Source of the DNA: Elysia marginata
Taxonomy: Eukaryota; Mollusca; Gastropoda; Plakobranchidae
DNA length: 36,676 nt
Assembly (NCBI GenBank): GCA_019649035.1
Contig: BMAT01008239.1
Coordinates: 240,504-277,179, forward strand
Reading direction: 5' to 3'
The notes under the pieces were generated by a model. That model was given only the letters and a program-made list of their open reading frames with translations, searched no databases and was not told the DNA's origin. Position numbers and translations under genes: made by a program. Numbering within the stretch: position 1 is the stretch's first letter; each line of letters opens with the position of its first letter. Shown piece after piece: positions 1 through 11,153 of the stretch.

Positions 1-356
1 AATTGTGGGACATTATTTAAATTCCGATGTTAAGACTAAACTATAAGGTGTAAAGTACTATTATAGCTGAATTTTGATGTTGACGTTCTCTTTTCGTTAG
101 TCCGTAGAGGATAATTATAGAATGAGAAGAATGCATAAAATTATCAAGATGATTTGATTTTGAAAGGTGGTGGATATATCTCTAGTACTAAAGCAATAAT
201 CGTACTGATGACAATAATGGACTTCACAACTGTCGTACAAGGCAATGCCCAGTCAAGCCCTCTATGCGGTTCTCATACTCCATGTGATGGATGATAGCAG
301 TAAGATAGTGATAAACAAAATATTGTGACCATTACGGTAGTATTGCATATTCTTAC

Positions 357-1401
357 ATAAGCTTGGTAGATGTAGCTCGCTGTTAGTTCCCTTTGTATTT
401 GATCCTTGATCAATTCATCTATCTCAGGCGTGTAGTTTTGTACAACTGTCTCCACCAGTTCTGGAGACATACACAGAGATAAAATAGCGGTTCATCGTGA
501 AAATACATTTCTCTATAAAATGAACATATGAAAAACATAAGGAACAAAAATGCAATTGAAAAGTCTGACACAAAGATTATACATTATCGATTATAAAGAT
601 TAAGCGTATAACTAAGAGAAACGCCAAACAGATTAAATGTTAGGTGTAAAATCCGCGCAAAAAGATTCGGTTGCTGATGTTGTGTAAAGAGTATAGAATG
701 ACTATCGTGTCTTGAAAATTTCATATGAGAAGGAGTTAAGCGCAGACAGCAATAGAAGGTAGAAAGAATGTATGTATGAAAAATACAAACAGACGGAGAG
801 AAAAAATAGCAATTAAGAAAGACAAAGAAATAGAGGAAAAGAGATAAATACAAAGAACAAGAGAGAATAAGATTGAGAGAAAGAGCGTGAGAAAGGGAGA
901 CCTTTTCCAAGTTCTTCCTATTTTCTGTATGTTCAAAAATGATGTATTTTTTCCCTACTTAGTTTTAAATCCTTGTTTGTTTTCTTTTCGATGGATTTTA
1001 AAGATTTTATTTCGACAAGCTTGTGCTCGTATTCTGCTCATTTATAAATTATCATTCTGATTTATAGAAAAACCACGTAAGCGGATATTTAATAGTAAAG
1101 CTTAGTAAATAAATATTTTTCCTGAATATGATTTTATATAAAATATGATATTATATTTGATGGTTTTTAAATCTGATCGATATGAAACGAGCTTAAGAAT
1201 GTGTGATAGATTTATATCACAAAAACATTTCGTTCAGTAAACACGACACTGCCCAATATTAATTCTACAGATGTGAAAGTTGAATATACAACTTTTTTGC
1301 ATTAAACGGTCTAAATATCTACATTTGTTTTAACTGGTATTACCTTTTTGTTCTGAGACATATGCAAACGACGCCAAAACCACCAAAGCTAGAATCTTCA
1401 T
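357..1401 (-). CDS. Secreted (yolk-type) ferritin, partial: coding exons 1 and 2
   Basis: Two exons on the minus strand join in frame. Exon 1 (1401-1344) starts MKILALVVLASFAYVSEQK, a classic hydrophobic signal peptide, and ends at a G/GTAATA donor in phase 1. Exon 2 (460-357) follows a CTCCAG acceptor, continues ELVETVVQNYTPEIDELI and then IQRELTASYIYQAY, and ends at a GTAAGA donor. The 'QNY...I...QI..EL.ASY.Y' pattern is the start of helix A of the ferritin four-helix bundle; the E of 'REL' sits where the ferroxidase glutamate lies in ferritin H-type chains. Cytosolic ferritins lack a signal peptide, so this should enter the secretory pathway, as snail yolk ferritins do. The rest of the gene lies left of the window. 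No iron-responsive-element loop (CAGUGN) was seen just upstream of the ATG, which fits secreted mollusc ferritins. Intron 1 (461-1343) has a purine-rich tract at 730-905. Family assignment is firm; the iron-storage or yolk role is inferred. Confidence 0.82.
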
Positions 1402-3530
1402 TTTGTTACAGAATGTTGCTCCTTTGTTAAAATATAACAGACTGTTATGTGCGCGTCCGCAAGTAACCAAGAGAGTGTCAACAATATTCAGAGAGCATTA
1501 AAACCACCGAACCATCCCACAGCTGTCAAAGTTCAGCCAGTATCAAGATTGAACTTTATCTTCCACTCTTGTAACAGAAAATGTGTCAAAGCTGATATAT
1601 TCGAGTCGATTGGGTGCCGCATCGAACATCAGATCTAGACGCTGATAAAGCGGTCACCATCTTCTGTTGAGATCAATTTATATCAAACACGCTCAAAATA
1701 ATAGTTAAAACCGCCAATGTAATTAGGTAAAGAAAATACAAATCATCGAAATTTTGAATTTCTGTTTTATAAAATAAACAAAGTGAATCAATAATAAAAT
1801 AGGACATAAACTCCAAGTGTAGAAAAAAATACAGCTATTCTGACCTGAAAGACATTAAACTTCATAAAGTAATTTGGATTTTTCCCCTCAAGAACATTTT
1901 TAATTTAAAATAAATCTACAACTGGAACAAATTCTTAGTCAAACAAGATGCATACTTGTAGACGGATCCTCAAGAACAACAGAAAAATACTCTTTTTTTT
2001 TAAACCAGCAAAGTAAATCATGCATATTATAGCCTGACATGCAAAATAGACATAGAAAATTACAATAAAAGAGGTGCGCACTTCCAAAGTTCCTATGCTC
2101 AACTGTAAGCGTGTAAGATAATCGCATAGGGTTTACTAGACAACTAAGAGACATGTCTTTCATACAAGATCCCGGTGACAAGGTTATTATTTTCAATTTG
2201 TCTGTAAGTAAGCAGCCGATGAATACTAGCAAACGAAAATGCCAGTTTCATTTCTCTAATTAAAGACAAGATAGCTGTGATGAGGAATGGATAACAGTCT
2301 GATTATAGTTATCCATTTTATCCAAACCACTTCATGTGTCTAAAATGTATTCGCTCGCCCACACTTGATTCTCGAATTGTATGATATAAAACTATGAAAC
2401 TATCACACCCATGATGATCTATGTTATGATAAGATTAAAACGTTTTGGAGTTTTGCAAGTTTCAATAAACCAAGAGAAAGGAAAAATGGCGTGAGTTCTA
2501 CCAACAACAAAAAAATCATACAATACGGCTGCAAAATATAATGTAGTTGCCTAAAACTGTGAAGCCAGATAAAGGCAGTCCAATGTATTTTGTTTCTTGT
2601 TTTATACATGTACTAAGAACGGTGCCAATGATTTGAAAAATTGAACTGTTTGCACCGAGTTGATAAAATTTGCTTTATAGTCACACACAGGTCGTGATTT
2701 CAGCATGAATGTTACGCTTCATGCAGATTCCACTCCTCACCATTGAATTTTTTTATCTGCATTCATTTTTATCGGTATTCTGCATTATCTCTGTCCTAAT
2801 TTATACGATTAACCCCACTGAGTCTGTGGCGATGATCCTGTGAAAACCTAGTTGTAGTAGGTCTGCTGAACAACCACAAAGCCAAAACTCGAAGTTTGAC
2901 ATTCGATTGGGATTTTTTTTGCCTGGTGATTCCGTAAATTATGTCAATTTTTATGTGGATGACTGATTGCAGTTTTATCTAGACACAACTTCACCTTTTT
3001 CAAACTTGGAGCTGGGATGGTGAAAGTTCCTCATGGCAAGGATGGCATCCTCTCAGCTGTACTGCTAGTGTGTAGAACGGGACAAACCATTGCAATATTA
3101 CTTTGTCTCAGACATGTTTAAAAGACTCTCAAAATGAATTAATATTTTTTAAAGTTTTGTTCACAAACAGTGAAATTTTTTTTTATTCAATACAACTGGA
3201 GACAGACATTTTTTAAAGTCTGCTCTTGGCTTGATTCGAATTTCTTCGTGTAAAGGGAAAGATGCTAAATATTATAGTTCCTCGTGTTGAATTTACTGCG
3301 GCTGTCTTCACAATTTCTAAAATCCCTATATGTTAAGTACTGTATTTGCTCTAGGATAGAATAACGGGGCCAAAGTAAGTTAAAGTAGCAGAAAGAATTG
3401 GTACAGAAAATGGGAGATGGAGAAAGAAGGATTAAATTTAAAAGTGAAATTCAAGAACAATCTTAGACCAATCTTAACAAACGACTTTACAAATATTCGG
3501 ACATCATCAATCTATTTACAAATGTGCAAT
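1402..3530. other. AT-rich non-coding region upstream of the ferritin gene
   Basis: I recognise no exon, RNA or transposon here. The part adjoining 1401 should contain the ferritin 5' UTR and promoter. A TATAAAT-like string on the minus strand lies near 1673-1682, about 270 bp before the ATG, but there is not enough to call a promoter. Open frames in this stretch are short, AT-driven and show no family pattern. Confidence 0.5.
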
Positions 3531-3538
3531 TATTCATC

Positions 3539-3735
3539 CATTACGAGGAACTCGTTAGCTTTGTGACACTACTAATTCATTCATTACGAGGAACTCGTTA
3601 GTTTTGTGGCACTACTAATTCATTCATCAAAAGAACTCGTTAGTTTTGTGGCACTACTAAATCATCCATTACGAGGAACTCGTTAGCTTTGTGGCACTAC
3701 TAAATCATCCATTACGAGGAACTCGTTAGTTTTGG
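3539..3735. repeat. 43-bp minisatellite, about 4.5 copies, with palindromic core
   Basis: The string GAACTCGTTAG recurs at 3591, 3633, 3676 and 3719 (and first at about 3548), giving a 42-43 bp period. Most units read CATTACGAGGAACTCGTTAG followed by TTTTGTGGCACTACTAA. The core ACGAG-GAA-CTCGT is a perfect inverted repeat (5-bp arms, 3-nt loop). The third unit lost the left arm (TCATCAAAAGAACTCG). The last unit diverges after TTAGTTTTG. Confidence 0.9.
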
Positions 3736-4136
3736 AGTACTGACACTGGACAGATCAGCTAATTTATTTATGACTCATAATGTCATATAAGAAAGCCTCG
3801 CACAAACCTGTTTGAAAAAATTGACAACAAATGAAATCAAACGATTTTTTTTCCGAGAAAAAAAGGAAATTCTGTCAAACGATTTTAAGCTTTTGTTTGA
3901 CTTTTTACATACATCTTTATATTTATGTTAACATGAGCTAATGAATCAATCCACTTTCACAAGTCTCGGTCGAAGTTTTAACTAAGAAAGTCAAAGAGTT
4001 AAAAAAATAACTTAACAATGTTAGCTATAGGAAAAAGTACTTAGAACCCCTCCAATACGAGAGAAAGCTATTAATGTTTTTAGATCCTGCGTTTAACTTT
4101 ATGCTCATGCTCCTTTATAAATATCACCATCATAAT
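3736..4136. other. AT-rich spacer without recognised genes
   Basis: No exon or element was recognised. TCAAACGATTTT occurs twice about 40 bp apart (near 3838 and 3878), flanking an A/T-rich run. Confidence 0.45.
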
Positions 4137-6690
4137 CATTATATTCGGCACGAGGAGTAAGCTAGCTGCATTAATTGTTTTCGTTGCTTAGTGGAGCAGT
4201 GCGCTGTCGTGAAGGAGTGCATAGTTTCTCTCGTCGTTTCTCGTTCAACTTCATCAGAGAGTATTTATATCCAGTAATTTTGTTGCCTTTTGGGGAGGCA
4301 ATCAGTCAATGGAGTACCGTCTGTGGTCCAAATACCTGACAGCATGAACTTCACTGATGAAGGTAAAGTATGCAATGAAGAGTTTTACAGTTGTTTTGAT
4401 GAGAACAATTTTTCTTCAGCATTGTACAGTATTAAAAATGAACTAAAAAAAAAACAAAACAAAAATGTTTAGATGTAGACGCCTAGGATGTATGCAAGGA
4501 ACTGAAACCTGTCAATAGGTTACAAGGCTAAGGGTCCTGATAAAATTAGCGGAAATACTTTAAAGCATCGCTGTCGTGAACTTGCAGAAATGTTTACCGC
4601 TCTGTTAAATGCCTCGTTCCATCTTTCTCATATACCAACAAATGGGACAACAAAAAAGTTTTAAAAAGGTGACGCTTGTAAACATGAACGATCTTTTTCT
4701 TTAATACTATGACCACAGTTATTATCATTGTTAGGGTTATTACATGTTAATAATGTTGGAATTGCGGTTTCTCCTAGCATTGCCATCATTGCTTTGGACT
4801 ATACCTATTGTTCTTATCATTTTTATTATTTTTATGATGGTCATCATAATTTCTTTTGTTATTGTTGGCATAGGAATGACACATTCTAATAATGTAACAT
4901 TAATGGTTGTTGCATAGTTACTGTTGTTTGTAAAAAAAGAAAGAAAAATATAAAAAAATTTGAAAAAAAAGAGAAAACATGAACGATCTTTTGACAACTA
5001 TTTGAAAAGTTAATTTTGAGACTTTTAAAAAAGAACTGGAAAACCTTTTAGACCTGCTTGCGGACCAAAAATAAACAAGATCGTTTAAACGTGGGAAACT
5101 AACCTACCGTGTTAGGTGTTTAAAAGTGAGTTAGGACAAGTGCAAACTGGAAAACACTCAATGTGTCATGGGCCGGCCCTTAACACGCTGTATATTTCAG
5201 TTAACAATTGTTCTAACTTACGAGTACTTCAAAATACTAATAGGATAGTTTTATATAAAACTTTTACAGAAGTTTATTTACACTACGATGATTTGGCCCC
5301 CATTTTGACCCTCTTTAATTTGCATATAAGGTAAAGTGTAGCCTGGAAGATGGCGTTCTAATCTTTGTGAATAATGGTCTGAAGCACCTAAAGAGACCAG
5401 ACACTTTTAGGGGTTTTCTTTGTTGATTTCTTCTCAGACTTTTCAACGATTCAGCCACACATTATGGAGGAAAAAATCAAAGTCCTAAATGTAAACAGAA
5501 ACCTTAATGCATGGGTGTTATATTTTTGAACGCAGAGAAAACAATAAGTTATTTTGAACCAGATTTTGTCTTAAATGTGTGAATCAAATACTGATTTTCT
5601 TCAGGGCTGTGTATTGTCTATATCTTCGAGCACACTTTGCACTGACTATTGCACGCACGACATTGGCGTGACACTGTTACAATTTGCAAACGATTCTGCA
5701 GTACAAGGCTTTTCGTGTCCTCAACAGAAACGTTGTACTTTCAAGAGACGGAGAAGTTTGTAGAGTGGTGTGAAGACAAGTATTTACAACTGAATATATG
5801 AAAACTGAAGAAAATATAGACTTCAGGCACAAAAAGAGAGACGACCTCCCATCAAGAAAGACAGATAGAAATTGTTCACCAATAGAAATATCTTGGTTTC
5901 ATTGAAGATAACAAATTTAATTGGCATGAACATGTTACGACACCATTCAAGAAGCTGAACCAAAGAATGTTTTTTTTTGCAAAAATTGAAGTCTTTTTCA
6001 AGTGAAATGAAAGCACATTGAAACCTTTCAACAAGGGTAATATTTTGCTTGGCATTAGCTGCTGGGGTAGAGCAGCAAAAGCAGGAGATAGAACTAAAAC
6101 CAACAACCTCACTAAAGGAGCATATATATTAGTCAGCTGTGAGGTTGAAAATGTAGAAATTCTCCGTTTAAAAGTATGCCTGGAAATCCGCACCAACCTA
6201 AACATTCTCTCTGCGCAGAATTTGTTCGCTCGTCCAGGGGGTAATACAATCTTGCAGCCTACTTCAAGGACTGAGAAGTTTCAGAACTCCTTAATACCCA
6301 CCTCTGTGCGGCTATAAAGATCCGAGTCAAACAGTATATGAACTATATCAGCTTACTATAGCCTACTGATAATAAATGTTGAAACCTGCTCACAATATAT
6401 AACTGCGAGATTGAAAGATAGGTGGAGAAAGAGTGAGGGAAGGGAGAATGGAAGGGAAAAAAAGGAGTAAGGAGACGCAAGAAAGAAAAAAACTTTACTG
6501 TCTTCCTTAGGAGTGTTGGTTCATTTATTGTTTCTATTCTTTTTGCACCAAATTTTTTAGTGACATGCACTGGTATATCTTTTTGTTCTGCGTTGCGAGT
6601 TTGGTTAGCTTGTCACATGTATAATCCATGTACAGGCACATCCAACACAAATTTTTCTCGAGGATCGATAAAGTTTATCTTATCTTATCT
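4137..6690 (+). mobile_element. Degenerate jockey/CR1/L2-like LINE with RT remnants and (TTATC)n 3' end
   Basis: Pieces of a reverse-transcriptase ORF lie in order on the plus strand, with many stops and frameshifts. They are FYSCFDENNFSS (near 4390), GPDKISG (near 4530), FVNNGLKHL (near 5367), STIQPHIMEEKI (near 5447), LQGCVLS (near 5600), FANDSAV (5683-5703), EWCEDKYLQLN (near 5762), KYLGFIEDNKFNWHEH (near 5885), CWGRAAKAGDRTK (near 6060) and RTEKFQNSLIPTSVRL ending at 6317. These match the RT palm, thumb and C-terminal parts of non-LTR elements. The catalytic FADD is FAND here. The element ends with CGATAAAGTTTATC followed by TTATC repeats, the usual 3' tail of such LINEs. CATCATAAT at 4128-4136 and 6691-6699 is a possible 9-bp target-site duplication, so the left border is tentative. 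It is dead as a coding unit. Confidence 0.85.
4698..4974 (+). mobile_element. Nested retroposed insert flanked by an 18-bp direct repeat
   Basis: The 18-bp string AAACATGAACGATCTTTT occurs at 4680-4697 and again at 4975-4992, bracketing 277 bp inside the LINE above. The insert ends in a long A-rich tract (about 4930-4974), so it has the two hallmarks of target-primed reverse transcription: a target-site duplication and an A-rich 3' tail. I see no pol III box A or B and no coding match, so its source (5'-truncated LINE, SINE or mRNA retrocopy) is unknown. Confidence 0.65.
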
Positions 6691-6699
6691 CATCATAAT

Positions 6700-7736
6700 G
6701 GATGTTTTCACCAGATCCATGAATTAGACAACTATTACGGATAACACAAGGATTCCACCCAGCATTTGCACATTGTCTTCGGTCGATGCAAACAGAGGGT
6801 ACCATGAATTCAGCCCATCACAGGCTGACATGTAACGGTTCTTAGACACGATTACCCAGTATTTTATAACCTTATTATGAAGGCAAGTTTCGCCATAATA
6901 GGTGAAAAGTCTCTAACCCCTATAAGATGGTATGCGCCAGAGCCCTATCATTTCAGAAGGCTTTAATATATTTTAAAAAATTATTATCTTACGTTTCGAG
7001 AAAAGATAGCCATGAAAAAGTTTTGAACGCTCTTAAAAAGAGCTAAACATGAACAAAACTTAAGTATAAAAAGAAGATTAAAGAAGATGTGTACACGTGT
7101 GTTTTGCAATTTGTAACATAAGTTAATGACTCTAATGTTTGTTTTTAATCTTTTCTTTTGCAGCTGATTTTGAGATTTATAATTCCATTTTTCCAACACA
7201 ACTGTTTCTGGTTTCTTTGAATATCATTTAAGACTTGCTGCTGCAGACAAATACTTCCCATCTATGGTCTGGGCTACTAGAAATTTTAAAGTTGCAGCCA
7301 TAAGTCTTCTTGTAAAAATTTTAAAGGGATTTTTTTAGATATTAAGGACAAGACATGTGTTTATGGCATGTGTTTTTAAAAGTTAAAGCAGAATTTAAAA
7401 TTTTGTATAATGAAGTTAAGATGGAGGTTGGACACTAGGAAATAAAAGTACCGGAGTTTATACATGAAGGTACTGTCTCTTTATTGCAAGGTACTCACTA
7501 AACTTCCAAAGTACAGGCAATATTATTTTCTCTTTAAAAACTATAAAGTTACAAGGCAGAGATCTCAAATAGGAAAATTGTAACCAAACATATTTATTGT
7601 ATGATGTTGTGTTTATGAACACACATGCATTTGATTTGAGATGATTGAACATAATTATTCAACAATAGTTTGGTTTTATTATGGCGCTCAATTTTATTTT
7701 ACAGCTTCGAAAATATAACCAAATACAAGAAAAACA
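6700..7736. other. AT-rich non-coding stretch
   Basis: No exon, RNA or element was recognised. Open frames here are short and have no family pattern. Confidence 0.4.
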
Positions 7737-7738
7737 TA

Positions 7739-8561
7739 CAGTCAAACCTGCCTTGACGACCACCTCTCTGAGAAGACCACCTGTATTGACGACCACTTTA
7801 CTATAACTCCCTTGCGTTTTTCGACCACCTTCCCAACGCAACCGCGGGCAGCTTTTTTTCTTACACTATTCTATATAATCTCTGTAAAAAAACTCTCCCG
7901 AGGACGACCACTCTTAATCGGACAAGTGCGAATTTGTTAGTTTCACACCTCCTTACTTCACGCTTATACGATCATGTAATTGTTTACTTGTGATGTAAAC
8001 CTACAAACAAAGTGGCCTGCGGTTACCAGATGGCCAGCCACCGTGACTGTGAAACCGGTACGCGTGCAGGTGGAGACAAGGCGCGACAAAGGCGTACCCC
8101 TCCTTCCTCGCGCTTTGTTGCGTGCCCCTCCTCCCTCGTTCTTTTTTGTCTACCTGTGGTCCATCTCTTGTTTAGCAGCGCTAGCAATATGGGGGGTAGA
8201 GCCAGGTAGACAATCATAGACAACTGGTCGCCAGTTTATTAAGTCTGTCAACATAGGCGGCGGGACAGATACGACTGATCTTGAATGATAACCACAGATT
8301 GGATTAGAAATTCCCAGTTATGGAAAGAAATAGAAATGCCGCTGCGTTGAAAAGTCATTGTTTAATCAAATGCCGAAACTGGCTTGGCAAATGGGAACTC
8401 ATGGGAACTCAGAAGGGAAAGTTGTTTGCTACATTAAAAGAGAATTGAAATAAACTGTATTGTTACAGTTTTACATGAGTATGCTGCCCAAGAAGACCAC
8501 CTGTCCATGACGACCACAATCGTCATTGATCTTCAGTGGTCGTCTCAGGCAGGTTTGACTG
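7739..8561. mobile_element. Non-autonomous pogo/Tigger-like MITE with TA target duplication
   Basis: The left end begins TA-CAGTCAAACCTGCCT and the right end finishes AGGCAGGTTTGACTG-TA, so the first 15 bp of the terminal inverted repeats are identical and the element is flanked by TA (7737-7738, 8562-8563). Subterminal GACGACCAC-type motifs recur at both ends, on the left at about 7755, 7792 and 7902 and on the right at about 8508, with the inverse GTGGTCGTC near 8537. TA duplication plus CAGT-type termini is typical of Tc1/mariner-pogo (Tigger) elements. The interior has no transposase that I can recognise; its short overlapping frames (7980-8223) are not protein-like. It would need a transposase supplied in trans. 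Confidence 0.82.
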
Positions 8562-8563
8562 TA

Positions 8564-10965
8564 CTTTCTTACATCTGTAGTTGTACATATATGTAAAAAC
8601 AAGTGTAAATGAATCATTCATTTATTTATAGGAGATAAGCAGAATCATCAATATATCATTACATGAGAATCACAAAGTAAAAAAAAAAAATGTACATTTC
8701 AAACAAGTATGCCTACAACTATTGTGTCTCAGGGTTTTCAAAACAAATTTTGTGTGGGCACTTTTCATTTAAATAAGGTTAAATCTAATTTAAAGCATTT
8801 AGTCTAAATAAAGATAGCCAACCATATGTCAAAACACCTTTTAAGTGTTTCTTTCTTCCTTGCTGTCTTGTATGACATGCATTTACTTACTCGCCTATGA
8901 TTTTAAAATTAGCAATTAATGCATTCTCTGTGGCACCCTTGAGGCAAGTTTCTACAAGCTTTTGTTTATGGACTTACAGGAAAGAAGTTCAAGAACAAGA
9001 AAATGATCAGAAAATTTGAGACCGTTTCACCGAACTCAACATCCCATCTTTAAAAACCAAACTTGTACGTGTTTACCTTGAATCAGCCAAGATGAGACCA
9101 CTTTAAGACTTAGCAGACTCAATCTTTACATATCTGAAAATATTTAAGACTTTTTGTTTATTTTATGAAATAAGAAAAAAAAAACTCTTGCCTTCATGAA
9201 AACAAAAGCCTTTTTTTAAAAATTCCTATTCCAATATTCAACTCATGAGGGCTAGTTGAAAGACCTGCATACTTGTATTGACAATGCCTTTATTCAATTT
9301 GATACTTTTTTATGATTTCAAGTCATTACAAGAAATATGAGAGTGTTGAGATCATAACATGAATCCTCATAGGGTGAGGTAACTACAGTTACACATGTAT
9401 ATCAACAGTAATTGGTGACCTGTACAAATGTTGTTATCTGTATAACTTTGTAAAAAAAGGTTGGATTGTTCATAATATTAAGTTTCCAAATAAAGCTTTG
9501 GTTTGAACACTTTGTTAGAGTGTAGAATGAACAAACATGTATTGTAATGTAACTGAAAATGTAAAATTCAAAGACCATGCTGAGGTCTATAGTATAAAAT
9601 CATGGGTAAAAAAGATCAAAAGTCATTCTGATGAAGTTTTTCAAAAAAATAATTTTGACAAATTAAGAAACAGAACTGATTCAAGTACAAGGACACACTT
9701 AATTTACAAGATAAAGAAAACAATTATTTAAAATATATAATCATGTAGCTCTCATATTTTCTTTGAGATCTATTGACTTAAAAGACTGAATTCTTTTCTT
9801 CATAGAGCCCATTTTCCCCATCAGGTTTTCAATACAAAGCTTTTTCACTGTTGATTAAGCTATACTTCTACAACTGATCAAGTAACAACTTCACTAAATC
9901 ATAAGTTGAGAAATGCTTTTAACAAATGGATTTCACTATGCAGTCCAATACTTAAAAAAAAAATATGGTCACAACCAAATCTGTGTAGGGCATTACATTT
10001 ACAATATACATCAAAATCAAATTTAATAAGCTAGACTCGGTCAACACTCAAATGAAATGGAAGACTATGAAGATAGAAGCAATCACGGTTATGCATTTTT
10101 AGCCTTTAAAACAGTAAAATTTCTCTCAATGTGACTTCTGCAGGAACACAAAAACAAGAAGTCTGTTTACAGTCAATGCATTTTTGGAAACCTGGTATAG
10201 GTTAGTCACCTTTTCTAAATTCATGTTCATGTTATTGTTAAGTTTAAAAACAACTCATGAATATTTACTTAATAACTATTTAGGTTTAAAGTTTCACTGC
10301 TTAGCTCATCTTTGATTATCTTGACGTATAAACACTTCAGTCTAAAAGTAAACAAAATTTGCATCAAATCACAGACTATTATACAGCCTTATTTAGATGT
10401 GATCATAAATTATTTGTTCCATACTCATTCTCTGCAGCAAAGGTTTGGATACTTATTTGAAGACAATGTTTGAATTTTAATAATATTGTTTACCTTGAAT
10501 GTCTATGAATAATGTTGATAATTTGTTCATATTGGCAATCTCTATATTTGTATGTTACACAACATTTCAGACTTTTTCTGAAATGATATACCACAAGTAT
10601 TTCACTTAATGATTTCTTATTAATTTTAATTCTCCAAGCTGTTACAAAAATAAGAAGAGATATAAGGTAAAGTGCGTACAAAGATCCCCAGTTTTTCACA
10701 AGCCCTTTGTTGAATTTATTTTCTGAAGATTTTATTAGACGTTTAACTATTAAGGAAAAAAGGACAAGTTATGAATTGGTAGAATGACAAAATATATTCG
10801 GTATTGCAAAGTGCAGATCATTATTCATTAAGACTGCTGAAGTGAAATAAAATCCTCAAGTCCCTCTAGATCCAAGTCAGTAACAAAAAAGGGTAATCTG
10901 CTGAACAGCTGCTTCTATAAAACAAAAAGAACAAGGTTTGCCAAAACAGGACAGTCAGCTCTTAC

Positions 10966-11004
<39 letters not shown>

Positions 11005-11153
11005 GAAAACAGTTAAATTGTTTAAATGGACTGTTGCCTGATGATTGATATGGGAGAATAATGTATTATTTCTACTGTTTGTTAATAGCATGTAGAAAGA
11101 GAGAAAATGATTTGAAAAAAAAGATAATAGTAAAAAATGAAAGTTGTGTCTAT
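8564..11153. other. Repeat-poor AT-rich region downstream of the C19orf12 homologue
   Basis: No coding exon was recognised. On the minus strand it lies directly 3' of the stop codon at 11154, so part may be a 3' UTR. AATAAA hexamers on that strand occur near 10715 and 9288, but none can be chosen from sequence alone. Apart from the AAT microsatellite no mobile element was seen. Confidence 0.4.
10966..11004. repeat. (AAT)13 microsatellite
   Basis: Thirteen uninterrupted ATA/AAT triplets lie about 150 bp downstream of the C19orf12 homologue stop codon, probably in or just beyond its 3' UTR. Confidence 0.95.

Noticed and set aside
4143-4155. ATTCGGCACGAGG, identical to part of a common cDNA-cloning adaptor
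   Set aside because: A 13-bp match inside continuous genomic-looking sequence is most simply chance; nothing else indicates a vector or cDNA junction.
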